This document shows, piece by piece, positions 41,279-50,504 of a DNA stretch of 64,000 bases. Where the stretch lies: the NCBI RefSeq assembly GCF_003173775.1, contig NZ_CP029552.1:3396001-3460000 (forward strand), given 5' to 3'. Positions within the stretch are counted from its first letter, which is position 1. Every line of letters starts with the position of its first letter. Source of the stretch: Methylobacterium sp. 17Sr1-1. Its GTDB lineage: Bacteria > Pseudomonadota > Alphaproteobacteria > Rhizobiales > Beijerinckiaceae. The notes beneath the pieces were generated by a model, which did not search any database, had not been told where the DNA came from, and worked only from the letters and a program-made list of their open reading frames with translations. The position numbers and the translations under genes were made by a program.

Positions 41279-43108
41279 TCAGATCTTCCGCACGGCCCCG
41301 TGGGCGGCGCTGGTGGTCATGCTGGCGAAGGCCCGGAGCGCCGCGCTCACCCGGCGCTTGCGCGGGGTGGCGGGCTGCCAGCCCTTAGCCTGTTGCGCGG
41401 TGCGGCGGCGCTCGATCTCGGCGGGATCGACCGCGAGGTGGATGCGCCGGTTCGGGATGTCGATCTCGATCCGGTCGCCCTGCTCGACGAGGCCGATGAG
41501 GCCGCCCTCGGCGGCTTCCGGCGAGACGTGGCCGATCGACAGCCCCGAGGAGCCGCCCGAGAAGCGCCCGTCGGTGACCAGCGCACAGGCCTTCCCGAGG
41601 CCCTTCGACTTCAGATAGCTCGTCGGATAGAGCATCTCCTGCATGCCGGGGCCGCCGCGGGGGCCCTCGTAGCGGATCAGCACCACCTCGCCGGCCTGGA
41701 CCTTGCCGCCCAGGATGCCCTCGACCGCCGCGTCCTGGCTCTCGAAGACGTGGGCCGGGCCGGAGAAGGTGAGGATGCTGGCATCGACGCCGGCGGTCTT
41801 CACGATGCAGCCATCCTCGGCGAGGTTGCCGTAGAGGACTGCCAGGCCGCCATCCTGCGAGTAGGCGTGGGCGGCGTCGCGCACCACGCCCGCCTCGCGG
41901 TCGAGGTCGAGCGCGTCGAAGCGCGAGGCCTGGCTGAACGCGACCTGGGTCGGCACGCCGCCGGGGGCCGCGCGGTAGAACTCGCGCACGCTCTCGCTGC
42001 CGGTCTGGCGCACGTCCCAGCGCGCCAGCGCGTCCTTCAGCGTGCCCGCGGCGACGTTGCCGACGGAGGTGTCGATGAGGCCGGCCCGGTCGAGCTCGCC
42101 GAGGATCGCCATGATGCCGCCGGCGCGGTGCACGTCCTCCATGTGGACGTTGGCCACCGCCGGCGCGACCTTGCACAGGACCGGCACCCGGCGCGACAGC
42201 CGGTCGATATCGGCCATGGTGAAGGGCACCTCGCCCTCGTAGGCCGCGGCCAAGAGGTGCAGCACCGTGTTGGTCGAGCCGCCCATGGCGATGTCGAGGG
42301 TCATGGCGTTCTCGAACGCCGTCATCGAGGCGATCGCGCGCGGCAGGACCGAGGTGTCGTCCTGCTCGTAGTGGCGCCGGGCGAGGTCGACGATGAGGTG
42401 GCCGGCCTCGACGAAGAGGCGCTTGCGGTCGGCATGCGTCGCCAGCACCGAGCCGTTGCCGGGCAGCGACAGGCCGAGCGCCTCGGTGAGGCAGTTCATC
42501 GAGTTCGCCGTGAACATGCCCGAGCACGAGCCGCAGGTCGGGCAGGCCGAGCGCTCGATCACCTGCACGTCTTCCTCGGTGACGCGGTCGTCGGCGGCGG
42601 CGATCATCGCGTCGACGAGGTCGACCTTCTTGATCCCGGTCGAGAGGTGGACCTTGCCGGCCTCCATCGGCCCGCCGGAGACGAAGACCACCGGGATGTT
42701 GAGGCGGAGCGCCGCCATCAGCATGCCGGGGGTGATCTTGTCGCAGTTCGAGATGCACACCATGGCGTCGGCGCAATGCGCGTTGACCATGTACTCGACC
42801 GAATCGGCGATCAGGTCGCGGGACGGCAGCGAGTAGAGCATGCCGTCATGGCCCATCGCGATGCCGTCATCGACCGCGATGGTGTTGAACTCCTTGGCGA
42901 CGCCGCCCGCCGCCTCGATCTCCCGCGCGACGAGCTGGCCGAGGTCCTTCAGGTGGACGTGGCCGGGCACGAACTGCGTGAACGAGTTCACCACCGCGAT
43001 GATCGGCTTGCCGAAATCGGCGTCTTTCATGCCGGTGGCGCGCCACAGGCCGCGGGCGCCGGCCATGTTGCGGCCGTGGGTGGTGGTGCGGGAGCGATAG
43101 GCGGGCAT
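41279..43108 (-). CDS. ilvD: Dihydroxy-acid dehydratase
   Basis: A 609-residue Fe-S enzyme of valine/isoleucine/pantothenate synthesis that dehydrates 2,3-dihydroxy acids. It starts with the typical [20 protein letters not shown], has cluster cysteines in [11 protein letters not shown] and [19 protein letters not shown], and the Mg-binding and active-site region around [16 protein letters not shown], ending in [20 protein letters not shown]. Full length. ATG 43108 is the natural start. Together with the YcaQ-like gene it forms an apparent two-gene operon, which is functionally odd. Confidence 0.97.
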   Translation of the reverse strand: MPAYRSRTTTHGRNMAGARGLWRATGMKDADFGKPIIAVVNSFTQFVPGHVHLKDLGQLVAREIEAAGGVAKEFNTIAVDDGIAMGHDGMLYSLPSRDLIADSVEYMVNAHCADAMVCISNCDKITPGMLMAALRLNIPVVFVSGGPMEAGKVHLSTGIKKVDLVDAMIAAADDRVTEEDVQVIERSACPTCGSCSGMFTANSMNCLTEALGLSLPGNGSVLATHADRKRLFVEAGHLIVDLARRHYEQDDTSVLPRAIASMTAFENAMTLDIAMGGSTNTVLHLLAAAYEGEVPFTMADIDRLSRRVPVLCKVAPAVANVHMEDVHRAGGIMAILGELDRAGLIDTSVGNVAAGTLKDALARWDVRQTGSESVREFYRAAPGGVPTQVAFSQASRFDALDLDREAGVVRDAAHAYSQDGGLAVLYGNLAEDGCIVKTAGVDASILTFSGPAHVFESQDAAVEGILGGKVQAGEVVLIRYEGPRGGPGMQEMLYPTSYLKSKGLGKACALVTDGRFSGGSSGLSIGHVSPEAAEGGLIGLVEQGDRIEIDIPNRRIHLAVDPAEIERRRTAQQAKGWQPATPRKRRVSAALRAFASMTTSAAHGAVRKI

Positions 43109-43200
43109 CGGAACTCTTCTGAAGTAGGCGCCACGGCGTCATGCCGCCGCGACCCCGCCCGCCGCAAGTCCCCTGATGCAGGACTGGTCCGCTCTGGCCG

Positions 43201-43470
43201 CTACTTCGAGCAGCCGATGCAGATGCCCTTCATGATCTGGTCCTCGCGCTTCTCCTCCTGGCGGTTGCGCGGAGTGACGGTGCCGGTCTCGTCCGGCCCG
43301 AGGGCGCCGGGTTTCGGCACGGTCTGGCCGACGGCGCTGGTGTTGGGCGCCCGGATCGTGGAGGCCGGGCCGCCGCCGGTGCCGGTCTCGCTCACGGAGG
43401 GTTGGGCGAGGGCGGGAAGGGGGCCGAGGAGCGCGAGGGCGAGGAGGGGGGTGAGGAGGCGGGTGGCCAT
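43201..43470 (-). CDS. Small exported protein with C-terminal CIGC motif
   Basis: An 89-residue protein with a clear signal peptide (MATRLLTPLLALALLGPLPA, cleavage near ALA-QP). The mature part is Thr/Pro/Gly-rich with a charged RNRQEEKREDQ stretch and ends MKGICIGCSK, two cysteines that might bind metal or form a disulfide. AAAGGGA precedes the ATG at 43470. No named family known to me. Periplasmic; function unknown. Confidence 0.6.
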   Translation of the reverse strand: MATRLLTPLLALALLGPLPALAQPSVSETGTGGGPASTIRAPNTSAVGQTVPKPGALGPDETGTVTPRNRQEEKREDQIMKGICIGCSK

Positions 43471-43560
43471 GGTCGGATCCCTTTCGGGGCAGTGAAGCTC
43501 TGTCGGGGAGTCGACGCGGTGGGAACGGTGAAGTTCCCGGGACGAGGGCCCGCGCGTGAA

Positions 43561-43725
43561 CCCTCCCCCCTCTGCGGGGGAGGGTGGCGAACGGAGTGAG
43601 CCGGGAGAGGGGACCGCGACGGTGAAGGATGTGGCGCCCTTCATGAAGCGCGCAACTTCTCCGGAAGCGTCGTCCCCTCTCCCGCCCCACTCCGTGGGGC
43701 ACCCTCCCCCGCAGAGGGGGGAGGG
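43561..43725. repeat. Palindromic repeat family A, copy 2
   Basis: Same outer palindrome as copy 1 (CCCTCCCCCCTCTGCGGGGG ... CCCCCGCAGAGGGGGGAGGG), with family inner arms GGGAGAGGGG / CCCCTCTCCC and CACTCCGTGGGG. It lies upstream of the ABC transporter gene, within the promoter interval. Confidence 0.8.
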
Positions 43726-43762
43726 TTCGGGCGGTGGCGCCTTGCGAGCCTATATCTCCCCC

Positions 43763-45616
43763 ATGGACACCCCCGCCGACAGCCGCCTCACCACCTGGCG
43801 CCGCGCCGCCGCCGCCCGGCTCGGGCCGCTGCGCCATCTCCCCGCCCTGTTCCGCCTCGCCTTCGCGACCGATCCGCGGCTCACCCTCGCGAGCCTGTCC
43901 TTGCGCCTCCTGCGCGCCGGGCTGCCGGCCCTGATGCTCTACGTCGCCAAGCTCGTGGTCGACGCGGTGGTGGCGGGACGGGGCGGTCCGCCGCCGGTGG
44001 AGGGCTGGCTCGCCGATCCGCGGCTGCACCATGTCGGGCTCCTCGTCGGGATCGAGCTCGGGCTCGCGGTCGTCTCGGACCTGCTGGGACGCGCGACCTC
44101 CTACGTCGACGGCGTGCTGGCGGAAAAAGTCGGCAACGCCACGACGTTGCGCCTGATGGCGCATGCCGCCGCCCTCGACCTCGAGCAGTTCGAGGACAGC
44201 GCGGTGCAGGACCAGCTCGAGCGGGCCCGGCGCCAGGTCGCCTGGCGCTCGAACCTGATCGGCCAGCTGCTCGGCCAGCTCCAGGACCTCGTCACGGCGG
44301 TCACCCTGGCGGTCGCGGTCGGCACGATGCTGCCGGGGCTGGTGCTGCTCCTGGTGCTCGCCCTGATCCCGGCCTTCCTCAACGAATTGCACTTCAACGC
44401 CCGCGGCTATCGGCTGGCCTGGCGCCGCAGCCCGGACCGGCGCGAGACCGATTACCTGCGCTACCTCGGCGCCGACGCGCACAGCGCGAAGGAGGTGAAG
44501 CTGTTCGGCCTGGCCTCCCACCTCTCGGACCGCTTTCGCGATCTCGCCGGCCGGCTCCTCGCCGAGAACCGGGCGCTCGCCGGGCATCGGGCGCTCGCCG
44601 GCGGCGCCTTCGCGAGCCTCGGCACGCTCGCCTACTACGCCGCCTACCTCGTCATCGCGGGCGAAGCGCTCGCCGGTACGCTCACCGTCGGCGACCTCAC
44701 CTTCCTGGGCGGCGCGTTCCTGCGCTTGCGCGGCCTCGTCGAGGGGCTGCTGCTCGGTGCCTCGCAGCTGCTCGGCCAGGCGCAGTATCTCGACGACCTG
44801 TTCTCGTTCTTCACCATCGCGCCGACCATCCGCTCCGGCACGCGCGCCGTGCCGGAGCGCCTGCGCGAGGGCTTCGTGTTCGAGGATGTCGGCTACCGCT
44901 ATCCCGGCGAGAGCCGCTGGGCGGTACGGCACCTGTCCTTGCGCATCCGGGCCGGCGAGGTGGTGGCGCTGGTGGGCGAGAACGGCGCCGGCAAGACCAC
45001 GATCGTCAAGCTGCTCGCCCGCCTTTACGCGCCGACGGAAGGGCGTATCCTGCTCGACGGCCGCGACCTCGCCGAGTACGACATCGAATCTTTACGCGCC
45101 CGCATCGGCGTGATCTTCCAGGACTTCATGCGCTTCGACTTCACGGCCGGCGACAACATCGCGGTCGGGCGCATCGAGGCGCGGGCGGACCGGGACGGGA
45201 TCGCGGCCGCCGCCCGGCGGGCGCTCGCCGACGCGGTGATCGAGCGGCTGCCGGCGTCTTACGACCAGCGCCTCGGCCGGCGCTGCGAGGACGGGGTCGA
45301 ATTGTCGGGCGGCGAGTGGCAGAAGGTGGCGATCGCCCGGGCCTACCGGCGCGACGCGGCGATGCTGGTTCTCGACGAGCCGACCGCCGCCCTCGATGCG
45401 GGAGCCGAGGCCGAGGTCTTTCGCCGCTTCGGCGACCTCGCGGCGGGGCGCACCGCGCTCCTGATCTCGCACCGCTTCTCCACCGTGCGCCGGGCCGACC
45501 GGATCGTGGTGCTCGCCGGCGGGCGGGTGCTGGAGGAGGGGACGCACGCGGCGCTGGTGGCGCTGGGCGGGCGCTACGCCGAACTGTTCGAGCTGCAGGC
45601 CGCCGGCTACCGGTAG
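43763..45616 (+). CDS. ABC transporter, fused permease and ATPase
   Basis: A 617-residue half-transporter. The N-terminal part (residues 30-320) holds about six transmembrane helices (LPALMLYVAKLVVDAVV, LVLLLVLALIPAFLNEL, LAYYAAYLVIAG). The nucleotide-binding domain has Walker A GENGAGKTT, signature LSGGEWQKVAIARA, Walker B AMLVLDEPTA and switch His in ALLISHRFSTV. Such homodimeric exporters move peptides, lipids or antibiotics. Start 43763 follows the repeat A element. Its last 10 bases overlap the convergent DUF2254 gene tail to tail. Substrate unknown. Confidence 0.9.
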   Translation: MDTPADSRLTTWRRAAAARLGPLRHLPALFRLAFATDPRLTLASLSLRLLRAGLPALMLYVAKLVVDAVVAGRGGPPPVEGWLADPRLHHVGLLVGIELGLAVVSDLLGRATSYVDGVLAEKVGNATTLRLMAHAAALDLEQFEDSAVQDQLERARRQVAWRSNLIGQLLGQLQDLVTAVTLAVAVGTMLPGLVLLLVLALIPAFLNELHFNARGYRLAWRRSPDRRETDYLRYLGADAHSAKEVKLFGLASHLSDRFRDLAGRLLAENRALAGHRALAGGAFASLGTLAYYAAYLVIAGEALAGTLTVGDLTFLGGAFLRLRGLVEGLLLGASQLLGQAQYLDDLFSFFTIAPTIRSGTRAVPERLREGFVFEDVGYRYPGESRWAVRHLSLRIRAGEVVALVGENGAGKTTIVKLLARLYAPTEGRILLDGRDLAEYDIESLRARIGVIFQDFMRFDFTAGDNIAVGRIEARADRDGIAAAARRALADAVIERLPASYDQRLGRRCEDGVELSGGEWQKVAIARAYRRDAAMLVLDEPTAALDAGAEAEVFRRFGDLAAGRTALLISHRFSTVRRADRIVVLAGGRVLEEGTHAALVALGGRYAELFELQAAGYR

Positions 45617-46833
45617 GCGGCCTCGTAATCGGCGCGGTCGACCGGATCGGTGATCCTCTCGCGGGCGGCCCGGTCCAGGCGCTCGGCGACCCGGGCGACC
45701 GGCGCCGCCGCGTAGGGCCGCGCGGCGCGCAAGGCCTGCAGCGTCTTGGCGAGGCGGATCGTCACCTCGATCTCGGCCGTGCCCTCGCGGATCAGCGGCC
45801 GGAAGGCGTCGGTCAGCATGTCGTCGAGCGTCGGCCGCGGGACGTGGACCGGCGGCCGCTCGGCCAGTTCCTCGCCCTCCGGATCGTCTGGCGGCAGGTG
45901 CAGGAGGACGCGCAGGAGCGCGTTCAGCACCTCGATGGCCGTGCCGGGATCGTTGGTGGCCGGCGCGAGCGCCCGGCTCGCGATCTCCGAGAGCGCGATC
46001 AGGCCGAGGCGCGGATCCTGGTCGAAGCGCCGGTGCCGCTCGATCGCGAAGGCGCTCGCGAGCGCCTTGCCCTCCTCTCCGGGGTCGCCCTCGACGTGCA
46101 GGAGCGGCCGTGTCGGGTGGACGAGGGTGCCCGGCAGGGCCGCGACATGCAGAACGAGGCCCCGCCGTGCCGCGTCGGCCCCCAGCGAGGCGACGTCGAT
46201 ATGGGTGACGTAGCCGGTCGCTTTCGCGAAGACCGGCGTCGCGCCGGCGGGCACCGGGACCGCCGGCCGGCCGCCGAGGCGCGGGTCGGCGGCGAAGGCC
46301 CGCATCGCCGCGGCGGCGGCCTCCTCGACGCGGTCGATCACGTCGCCCATCCGGCCGAAGCCGGTGATGTGGCCGATCCAGCGCAGGAGCGTGACCACCA
46401 CCACCGCGACGACCAGCACCGTGCCGCCGAACAGGACGACGCGCCCGCTGTCGCCGTAGAGGCTCGATTGCAGCCCGATGATGCCCACCACCGAGAACAC
46501 GAAGGCGCCCAGGAAGGTCGAGAGCGCGTTCTGCGAGGTCGGGTCGCCGATCAGGAGCTGCGTCGCCCGCGGCGTCGCGAGCTGGGTCGCCGAGCCGTAG
46601 GCGCTGACCATCGCGGTCAGCGAGAAGGTCGTCACCGCCAGCATGCTCGAGGCCATGATCTGGAGGATCGTCCCGACCGCGTCCTGCCCGAGCCGGCCGT
46701 GCATGTCCCCCGGCAGGAACGGCCCGACGAGGGCGGCGACGACCGCGAGACCGACGCCGAACAGGCTGATCAGCGCCGCCCGGAACCAGACCTGCCGGAC
46801 GACCCGCTTCCCCATCCACGCCCAGCGGCCCAT
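45607..46833 (-). CDS. DUF2254 membrane protein
   Basis: A 408-residue predicted inner-membrane protein with about four transmembrane segments in the first 150 residues (AALISLFGVGLAVVAALVG, SMLAVTTFSLTAMVSAYGSA, STFLGAFVFSVVGIIGL, VLVVAVVVVTLLRWIGH). The soluble remainder includes GYVTHIDVASLGADAARRG and ALAPATNDPGTAIEVLNALL, typical of DUF2254. Function not established. ATG 46833. Convergent with, and slightly overlapping, the ABC gene. Confidence 0.85.
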   Translation of the reverse strand: MGRWAWMGKRVVRQVWFRAALISLFGVGLAVVAALVGPFLPGDMHGRLGQDAVGTILQIMASSMLAVTTFSLTAMVSAYGSATQLATPRATQLLIGDPTSQNALSTFLGAFVFSVVGIIGLQSSLYGDSGRVVLFGGTVLVVAVVVVTLLRWIGHITGFGRMGDVIDRVEEAAAAAMRAFAADPRLGGRPAVPVPAGATPVFAKATGYVTHIDVASLGADAARRGLVLHVAALPGTLVHPTRPLLHVEGDPGEEGKALASAFAIERHRRFDQDPRLGLIALSEIASRALAPATNDPGTAIEVLNALLRVLLHLPPDDPEGEELAERPPVHVPRPTLDDMLTDAFRPLIREGTAEIEVTIRLAKTLQALRAARPYAAAPVARVAERLDRAARERITDPVDRADYEAAYR

Positions 46834-46922
46834 CTGTCCGTGTCCCCGACCTCGACGGGTGAAACGAGGGTGGAGAAACTAGGGTGAATTTGCCGCAAGG
46901 GCAGAGGCGGCGCGGGCGGTCC

Positions 46923-47147
46923 TCAATGGCCCGGTCCCTGGGGCGGACCCTCGTCGTCCAGCCCGGCCCGGTCGCGGTCGAGCTGGTGCAGCAGCTCGGC
47001 GAGGCGCGGGTCGAGCCCCTCGTCGAGGATGGGCTCGTAGAGGGCCTGGAGGTAGCGGCCGAGCCGCTCCCGGCTCGCCGCGTCGAGGGTCGGGCCGCCG
47101 TCCGACGGCTCGCGGGACCCGGACGTATCGGATTCGGATGCGATCAT
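46923..47147 (-). CDS. Small NepR-like protein (putative anti-sigma)
   Basis: A 74-residue protein whose helical core (LGRYLQALYEPILDEGLDPR then LAELLHQLD) resembles NepR, the anti-sigma factor of the alphaproteobacterial general stress response, which contacts EcfG and the phospho-PhyR receiver through an amphipathic pair of helices. Flanks are charged and disordered. ATG 47147, with TAGGG upstream. No phyR or ecfG gene is adjacent, so it would be an unlinked paralogue. Could also be an unrelated helical peptide. Confidence 0.45.
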   Translation of the reverse strand: MIASESDTSGSREPSDGGPTLDAASRERLGRYLQALYEPILDEGLDPRLAELLHQLDRDRAGLDDEGPPQGPGH

Positions 47148-47330
47148 CGGCCCTACATTTGGCAGGCGGGGGCCGACGGCAAGCCTCCCGCGATTCAAAC
47201 GAAGCCTGCCATGGTCCGGGCTGTCCGCGTCCGATGCCAGTCGTTGGGCGGAGAGCGGGACGGTTGGACGCAAGACGGAACTCGACTTTTGCGCTAAGGT
47301 TGGCGGGGGGCAACCGGAGAGATCAGACCG

Positions 47331-47786
47331 ATGCGCTTCGCCGTTCCGCTCGTCCTCGCCTGCGGCCTCGCCGCGCCAGCCCTCGTCGCACCTGCCCTCG
47401 TCGCACCTGCCCTCGTCGCACCTGCCCTCGCGCAGTCCGGCCGTCCGCCGGCCCTCCTCATCCACGGCAATTACTGCGGCCCGGGCAACAACGCGCCCCT
47501 GCCGCCGATCGACGCCCTCGACGCGGCCTGTGCCCGGCACGATGCCTGCACGCCCCGCGGCGGCATGGCCACGGCAGCCTGCAACGCCCGCCTGCAGCGC
47601 GAGGCCGAGCTGATCTCCCGCGATCCGCGCCAGCCCCGGGACCTGCGCGACGCGGCGGGCTTCGTCGCCTTCGCGGCCGGCATGATGCCCTCGCGCCCGC
47701 AGGTGGCGACGGGACCGACCGTCCTGGCGCCCTCCGTCGCTCCGGCCGTCCCGGCCCCGTCGATCGACGAGGACGACGACGAGTAG
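47331..47786 (+). CDS. Secreted phospholipase A2-like protein
   Basis: A 151-residue exported protein. The signal peptide contains repeats of the 5-residue unit APALV encoded by 15-base repeats (47379-47430). The mature domain has CGPGN (49-53) and the pattern DALDAACARHDAC with His70-Asp71 and Cys67/Cys73, which are the calcium-loop and catalytic His-Asp elements of PLA2-type enzymes. It may hydrolyse phospholipids in the periplasm or outside. The C-terminal tail is Pro/Ala-rich and acidic (DEDDDE). Ribosome-binding GGAGA precedes ATG 47331. Monocistronic. Confidence 0.72.
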   Translation: MRFAVPLVLACGLAAPALVAPALVAPALVAPALAQSGRPPALLIHGNYCGPGNNAPLPPIDALDAACARHDACTPRGGMATAACNARLQREAELISRDPRQPRDLRDAAGFVAFAAGMMPSRPQVATGPTVLAPSVAPAVPAPSIDEDDDE

Positions 47787-47794
47787 GCGGCGCG

Positions 47795-48715
47795 TCAGAG
47801 CGGATAGGTCACGTCGGTCAGCGTCTCGGACAGCGCCCAGAGCCGCGCCGCCGCCGCGGGATCGGCAGCATGGGGCGCGATCGTCGCCGGGCCGACCTGG
47901 CCGCGGACCTCCCACAGGCCGTCCGGGCCGTAATAGTGCCCGCCCTCCGCCTCCGGCGCCGTGGCGGCGTAGAGCAGGGGCAGGGCGCCCCGCGCCGCCG
48001 ACTGGCCGACGAGCCCGAGGAGGCCCGCGCCGATGCGCTCGGCGAGCCGCCCGGCCCGGTCGCCCCGCCGGGCGATGGCCGTCGCCGCGACCCCCGGATG
48101 GGCCGCGACCGACCGGACCGGGGAGCCGACCGCGCGCAGGCGCCGGTCGAGCTCGAGGGCGAACATCAGCATCGCCAGCTTGGTCTGCCGGTAGGCGCTC
48201 TGCGGCCCGTAGGCGCGGCGCAGGTGCAGGTCGTCGAAGGCGATCGTGCCGGAGCGGTGGGCGATGCTCGCCACCGCCACGACCCGCGTCCCCGATTGTT
48301 GCCGCAAGGTCGGCAGCAGCAGCCCAGTCAGGGCGAAGTGGCCGAGATAATTGGTGGCGAGCTGGCGCTCGAACCCGTCCTCGGTCTCCTCGCGCCGCGG
48401 CACCGCGGCGATGCCGGCATTCAGGAGCAGGATGTCGATCGGACGCCCCTCGGCCGCCCAAGCCGACGCGAAGGCCCGCACCGAGGCGAGGCGCGCGGTG
48501 TCGAGGGCGCGGCTCTCGATCCGGGCCGCCGGGTGCACCCGGCGGATCGCCGCCTCCGTCGCACCGGCCTTCGCGAGATCGCGGGCGGCGATCACGATCT
48601 CGGCACCGGCCCCGGCGAGCGCCAGGGCCGCCTCGTAGCCGATGCCGCTCGTCGCCCCGGTGACGATGGCGCGGTGCCCGGCCTGGGGCGGGATCAGGGC
48701 TGGGGTCCAGGGCAT
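47795..48715 (-). CDS. Short-chain dehydrogenase/reductase (retinol dehydrogenase-like)
   Basis: A 306-residue SDR. NAD(P) motif AIVTGATSGIGYEAALALAG (16-35), NNAG-like ILLLNAGIAAVPR, and YRQTKLAMLMFA carrying catalytic Tyr-x3-Lys. The DLAKAGATEAAIRR start to the second strand and AHPGVAATAIARRG region resemble retinol-dehydrogenase/WWOX-type proteins. Start 48715. Tail-to-tail with the PLA2-like gene, eight bases apart. Substrate unknown. Confidence 0.88.
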   Translation of the reverse strand: MPWTPALIPPQAGHRAIVTGATSGIGYEAALALAGAGAEIVIAARDLAKAGATEAAIRRVHPAARIESRALDTARLASVRAFASAWAAEGRPIDILLLNAGIAAVPRREETEDGFERQLATNYLGHFALTGLLLPTLRQQSGTRVVAVASIAHRSGTIAFDDLHLRRAYGPQSAYRQTKLAMLMFALELDRRLRAVGSPVRSVAAHPGVAATAIARRGDRAGRLAERIGAGLLGLVGQSAARGALPLLYAATAPEAEGGHYYGPDGLWEVRGQVGPATIAPHAADPAAAARLWALSETLTDVTYPL

Positions 48716-48932
48716 CGGCGCGCTCCTCAACGGTTCGGGAGAATTCCGAGATGGGCGCTCGGGTGCCGGTGAGAAGAGGGCGCGGGTGAGAGAAGGCAGG
48801 GTCCGGGAGCGGATCGAAACCGGCCGCGCGCACGTTTCTCGCTTGCTCGCCGTCGCGTCCAGGCCTCGATCGCCGCTGCACGCTTGGCTTGCATGGATGC
48901 TATCGATAAACTGGAGGGCGTGAGGGACCCGA

Positions 48933-49166
48933 ATGATCGGACGGCTGATCTCCACCTTGCGTCCGCACAGGCTGCCCGACGCCCGCGAGGCGGCGCCGGA
49001 GGAGGCGGTCCTGGCCGCTCCACCCGAGGAGGTCGCGCGGTTCGCGCCGATGGTGCCGCTCGCGCCGCCGGCGGCGGTCAACGACGATCCCGAGGAGGCT
49101 TTGTGCGACGCGGTCGAGGCGGCGTTGCGAACGGCGGGATACCTGCCGGAGGCGTCGGGAGAGTGA
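48933..49166 (+). CDS. Small hypothetical protein, 77 residues
   Basis: An acidic, Ala/Pro-rich protein beginning MIGRLISTLRPHRLPD and ending AALRTAGYLPEASGE. The codon pattern is like surrounding genes and GAGGG precedes the ATG by six bases, so expression is plausible. The C-terminal helix DDPEEALCDAVEAALRTAGY could be an interaction helix. No family recognised. Divergent from the SDR gene. Confidence 0.5.
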   Translation: MIGRLISTLRPHRLPDAREAAPEEAVLAAPPEEVARFAPMVPLAPPAAVNDDPEEALCDAVEAALRTAGYLPEASGE

Positions 49167-49498
49167 CAGCCCGTTCGGCTCGGGACCGGCTCGGGACCGC
49201 AATGCCGTTGTTTTCCCGTGCGCGGCCGCATCCAGGGCGTCCGTCTGACCGGTTTGCCGCGCTCTATCCGGTCCGACCGTCGACATCTCTCCACGTCGTC
49301 CACGGCAGCGAAAGCGGCACCCGGTGTCCATCGTCGCCGATATCGGGAACGGGGCCGATCGCGGTCCGATTCACCCTGAACCGTCGGCGCCTCCGGATCC
49401 CGGCTTCCGCCTTCGTAGCCCCAGGATGGGGTAGAGGGTGAGAACGGTCGGCCTCCGTCGCCCGACCGGATCCGCGGCCCCGATCCCCGAGGACCTCC
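49167..49498. other. Intergenic region upstream of the aldo/keto reductase
   Basis: This 332-base stretch holds no supportable reading frame. A palindrome-like CCGATATCGGGAACGG lies near 49340, and the aldo/keto reductase promoter is expected near the right end. I see nothing else. Confidence 0.4.
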
Positions 49499-50497
49499 AT
49501 GCACCCCGCCACCCTCCGCACCCACGCCCGCACCGGCCTCACCCTCACCGCCCTCGGGCTCGGCTGCGCGCAGATGGGCGGCCTCTACCGGCCGACGAGC
49601 CTCGCCGAGGCCGCCGGCGCGTTCCGGGCGGCCTGGGAGCGGGGCATCCGCTACTACGACACGGCGCCGTTCTACGGCTTCACCCGCTCGGAGCGCCGCC
49701 TCGGCACATTTCTGACGGAGGAGCCCCGCAGCGACTACGTCGTCAGCACCAAGGTCGGCCGCGTGATGGTGCCGGACCCGACCGTCGGCGCGATGGAGGA
49801 GGGCTACGCCGACCCTCTGCCGTTCCGCCCGACCTTCGATTACAGCCACGACGGCGTCCTGCGGTCCTTCGAGGCGAGCCGGCAGCGCCTCGGCATTCTC
49901 GCGCCCGACATCCTCTACGTCCACGACATCGGCCGTTTCACCCACGGCGAGCGCCACGCCCAGACCTGGGAGCAGCTGACGACGGGCGGCGGCTTCCGGG
50001 CCCTGATGCGGCTGCGCGAGGAGGGCGCCGTGCGGGGGATCGGGCTCGGCGTCAACGAATGGGAGATCGTCGCGGAGGCGATTCAGGCGGCCGACCTCGA
50101 TCTCTGCATGCTGGCGGGGCGCTACACGCTGCTCGAACAGGACAGTCTGCCGCTGATGGACGAATGCGCCCGCCGCGGCGTCGGCATCGTGGTCGCCGGC
50201 GCGTTCAACTCGGGGCTCCTCGCCGGCAAGGCCAAGTTCAACTACGCCGACGCACCGCCCGCCCTCGTGGCGCGGACGCAGGCCCTGCGCGCGGCGTGCG
50301 AGGAGGAGGGTGTGCGGCTGGAGGCCGCGGCGCTGCAATTCCCGCTGCTGCACCCAGCCGCGCTGACCCTCGTCACCGGGGCTCGCAACGCCGCGCAGGT
50401 CGAGGCCAACGCCGCCTGGTTCGCGGAGCCGATCCCGGACGGGTTCTGGGCCCGGCTGAAGGCCCGCGGCCTCGTCCATGACGCCGCCCCGGTCTGA
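49499..50497 (+). CDS. Aldo/keto reductase (sugar 1-dehydrogenase-like)
   Basis: A 332-residue TIM-barrel oxidoreductase. Asp and Tyr of the catalytic tetrad are in RYYDTAPFYGFTRSE, Lys in YVVSTKVGRV, and His in ILYVHDIGRFTHGERH. This resembles D-threo-aldose or L-fucose dehydrogenases. It would oxidise an aldose to the lactone using NAD(P). It is followed seven bases downstream by the amidohydrolase gene, consistent with a dehydrogenase-lactonase pair for sugar breakdown. Confidence 0.85.
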   Translation: MHPATLRTHARTGLTLTALGLGCAQMGGLYRPTSLAEAAGAFRAAWERGIRYYDTAPFYGFTRSERRLGTFLTEEPRSDYVVSTKVGRVMVPDPTVGAMEEGYADPLPFRPTFDYSHDGVLRSFEASRQRLGILAPDILYVHDIGRFTHGERHAQTWEQLTTGGGFRALMRLREEGAVRGIGLGVNEWEIVAEAIQAADLDLCMLAGRYTLLEQDSLPLMDECARRGVGIVVAGAFNSGLLAGKAKFNYADAPPALVARTQALRAACEEEGVRLEAAALQFPLLHPAALTLVTGARNAAQVEANAAWFAEPIPDGFWARLKARGLVHDAAPV

Positions 50498-50504
50498 GGC
50501 CGTG

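Noticed and set aside
48933..49166. A known family for the 77-residue protein
   Set aside because: Sequence is low-complexity Ala/Pro/Glu; kept only as a hypothetical gene.
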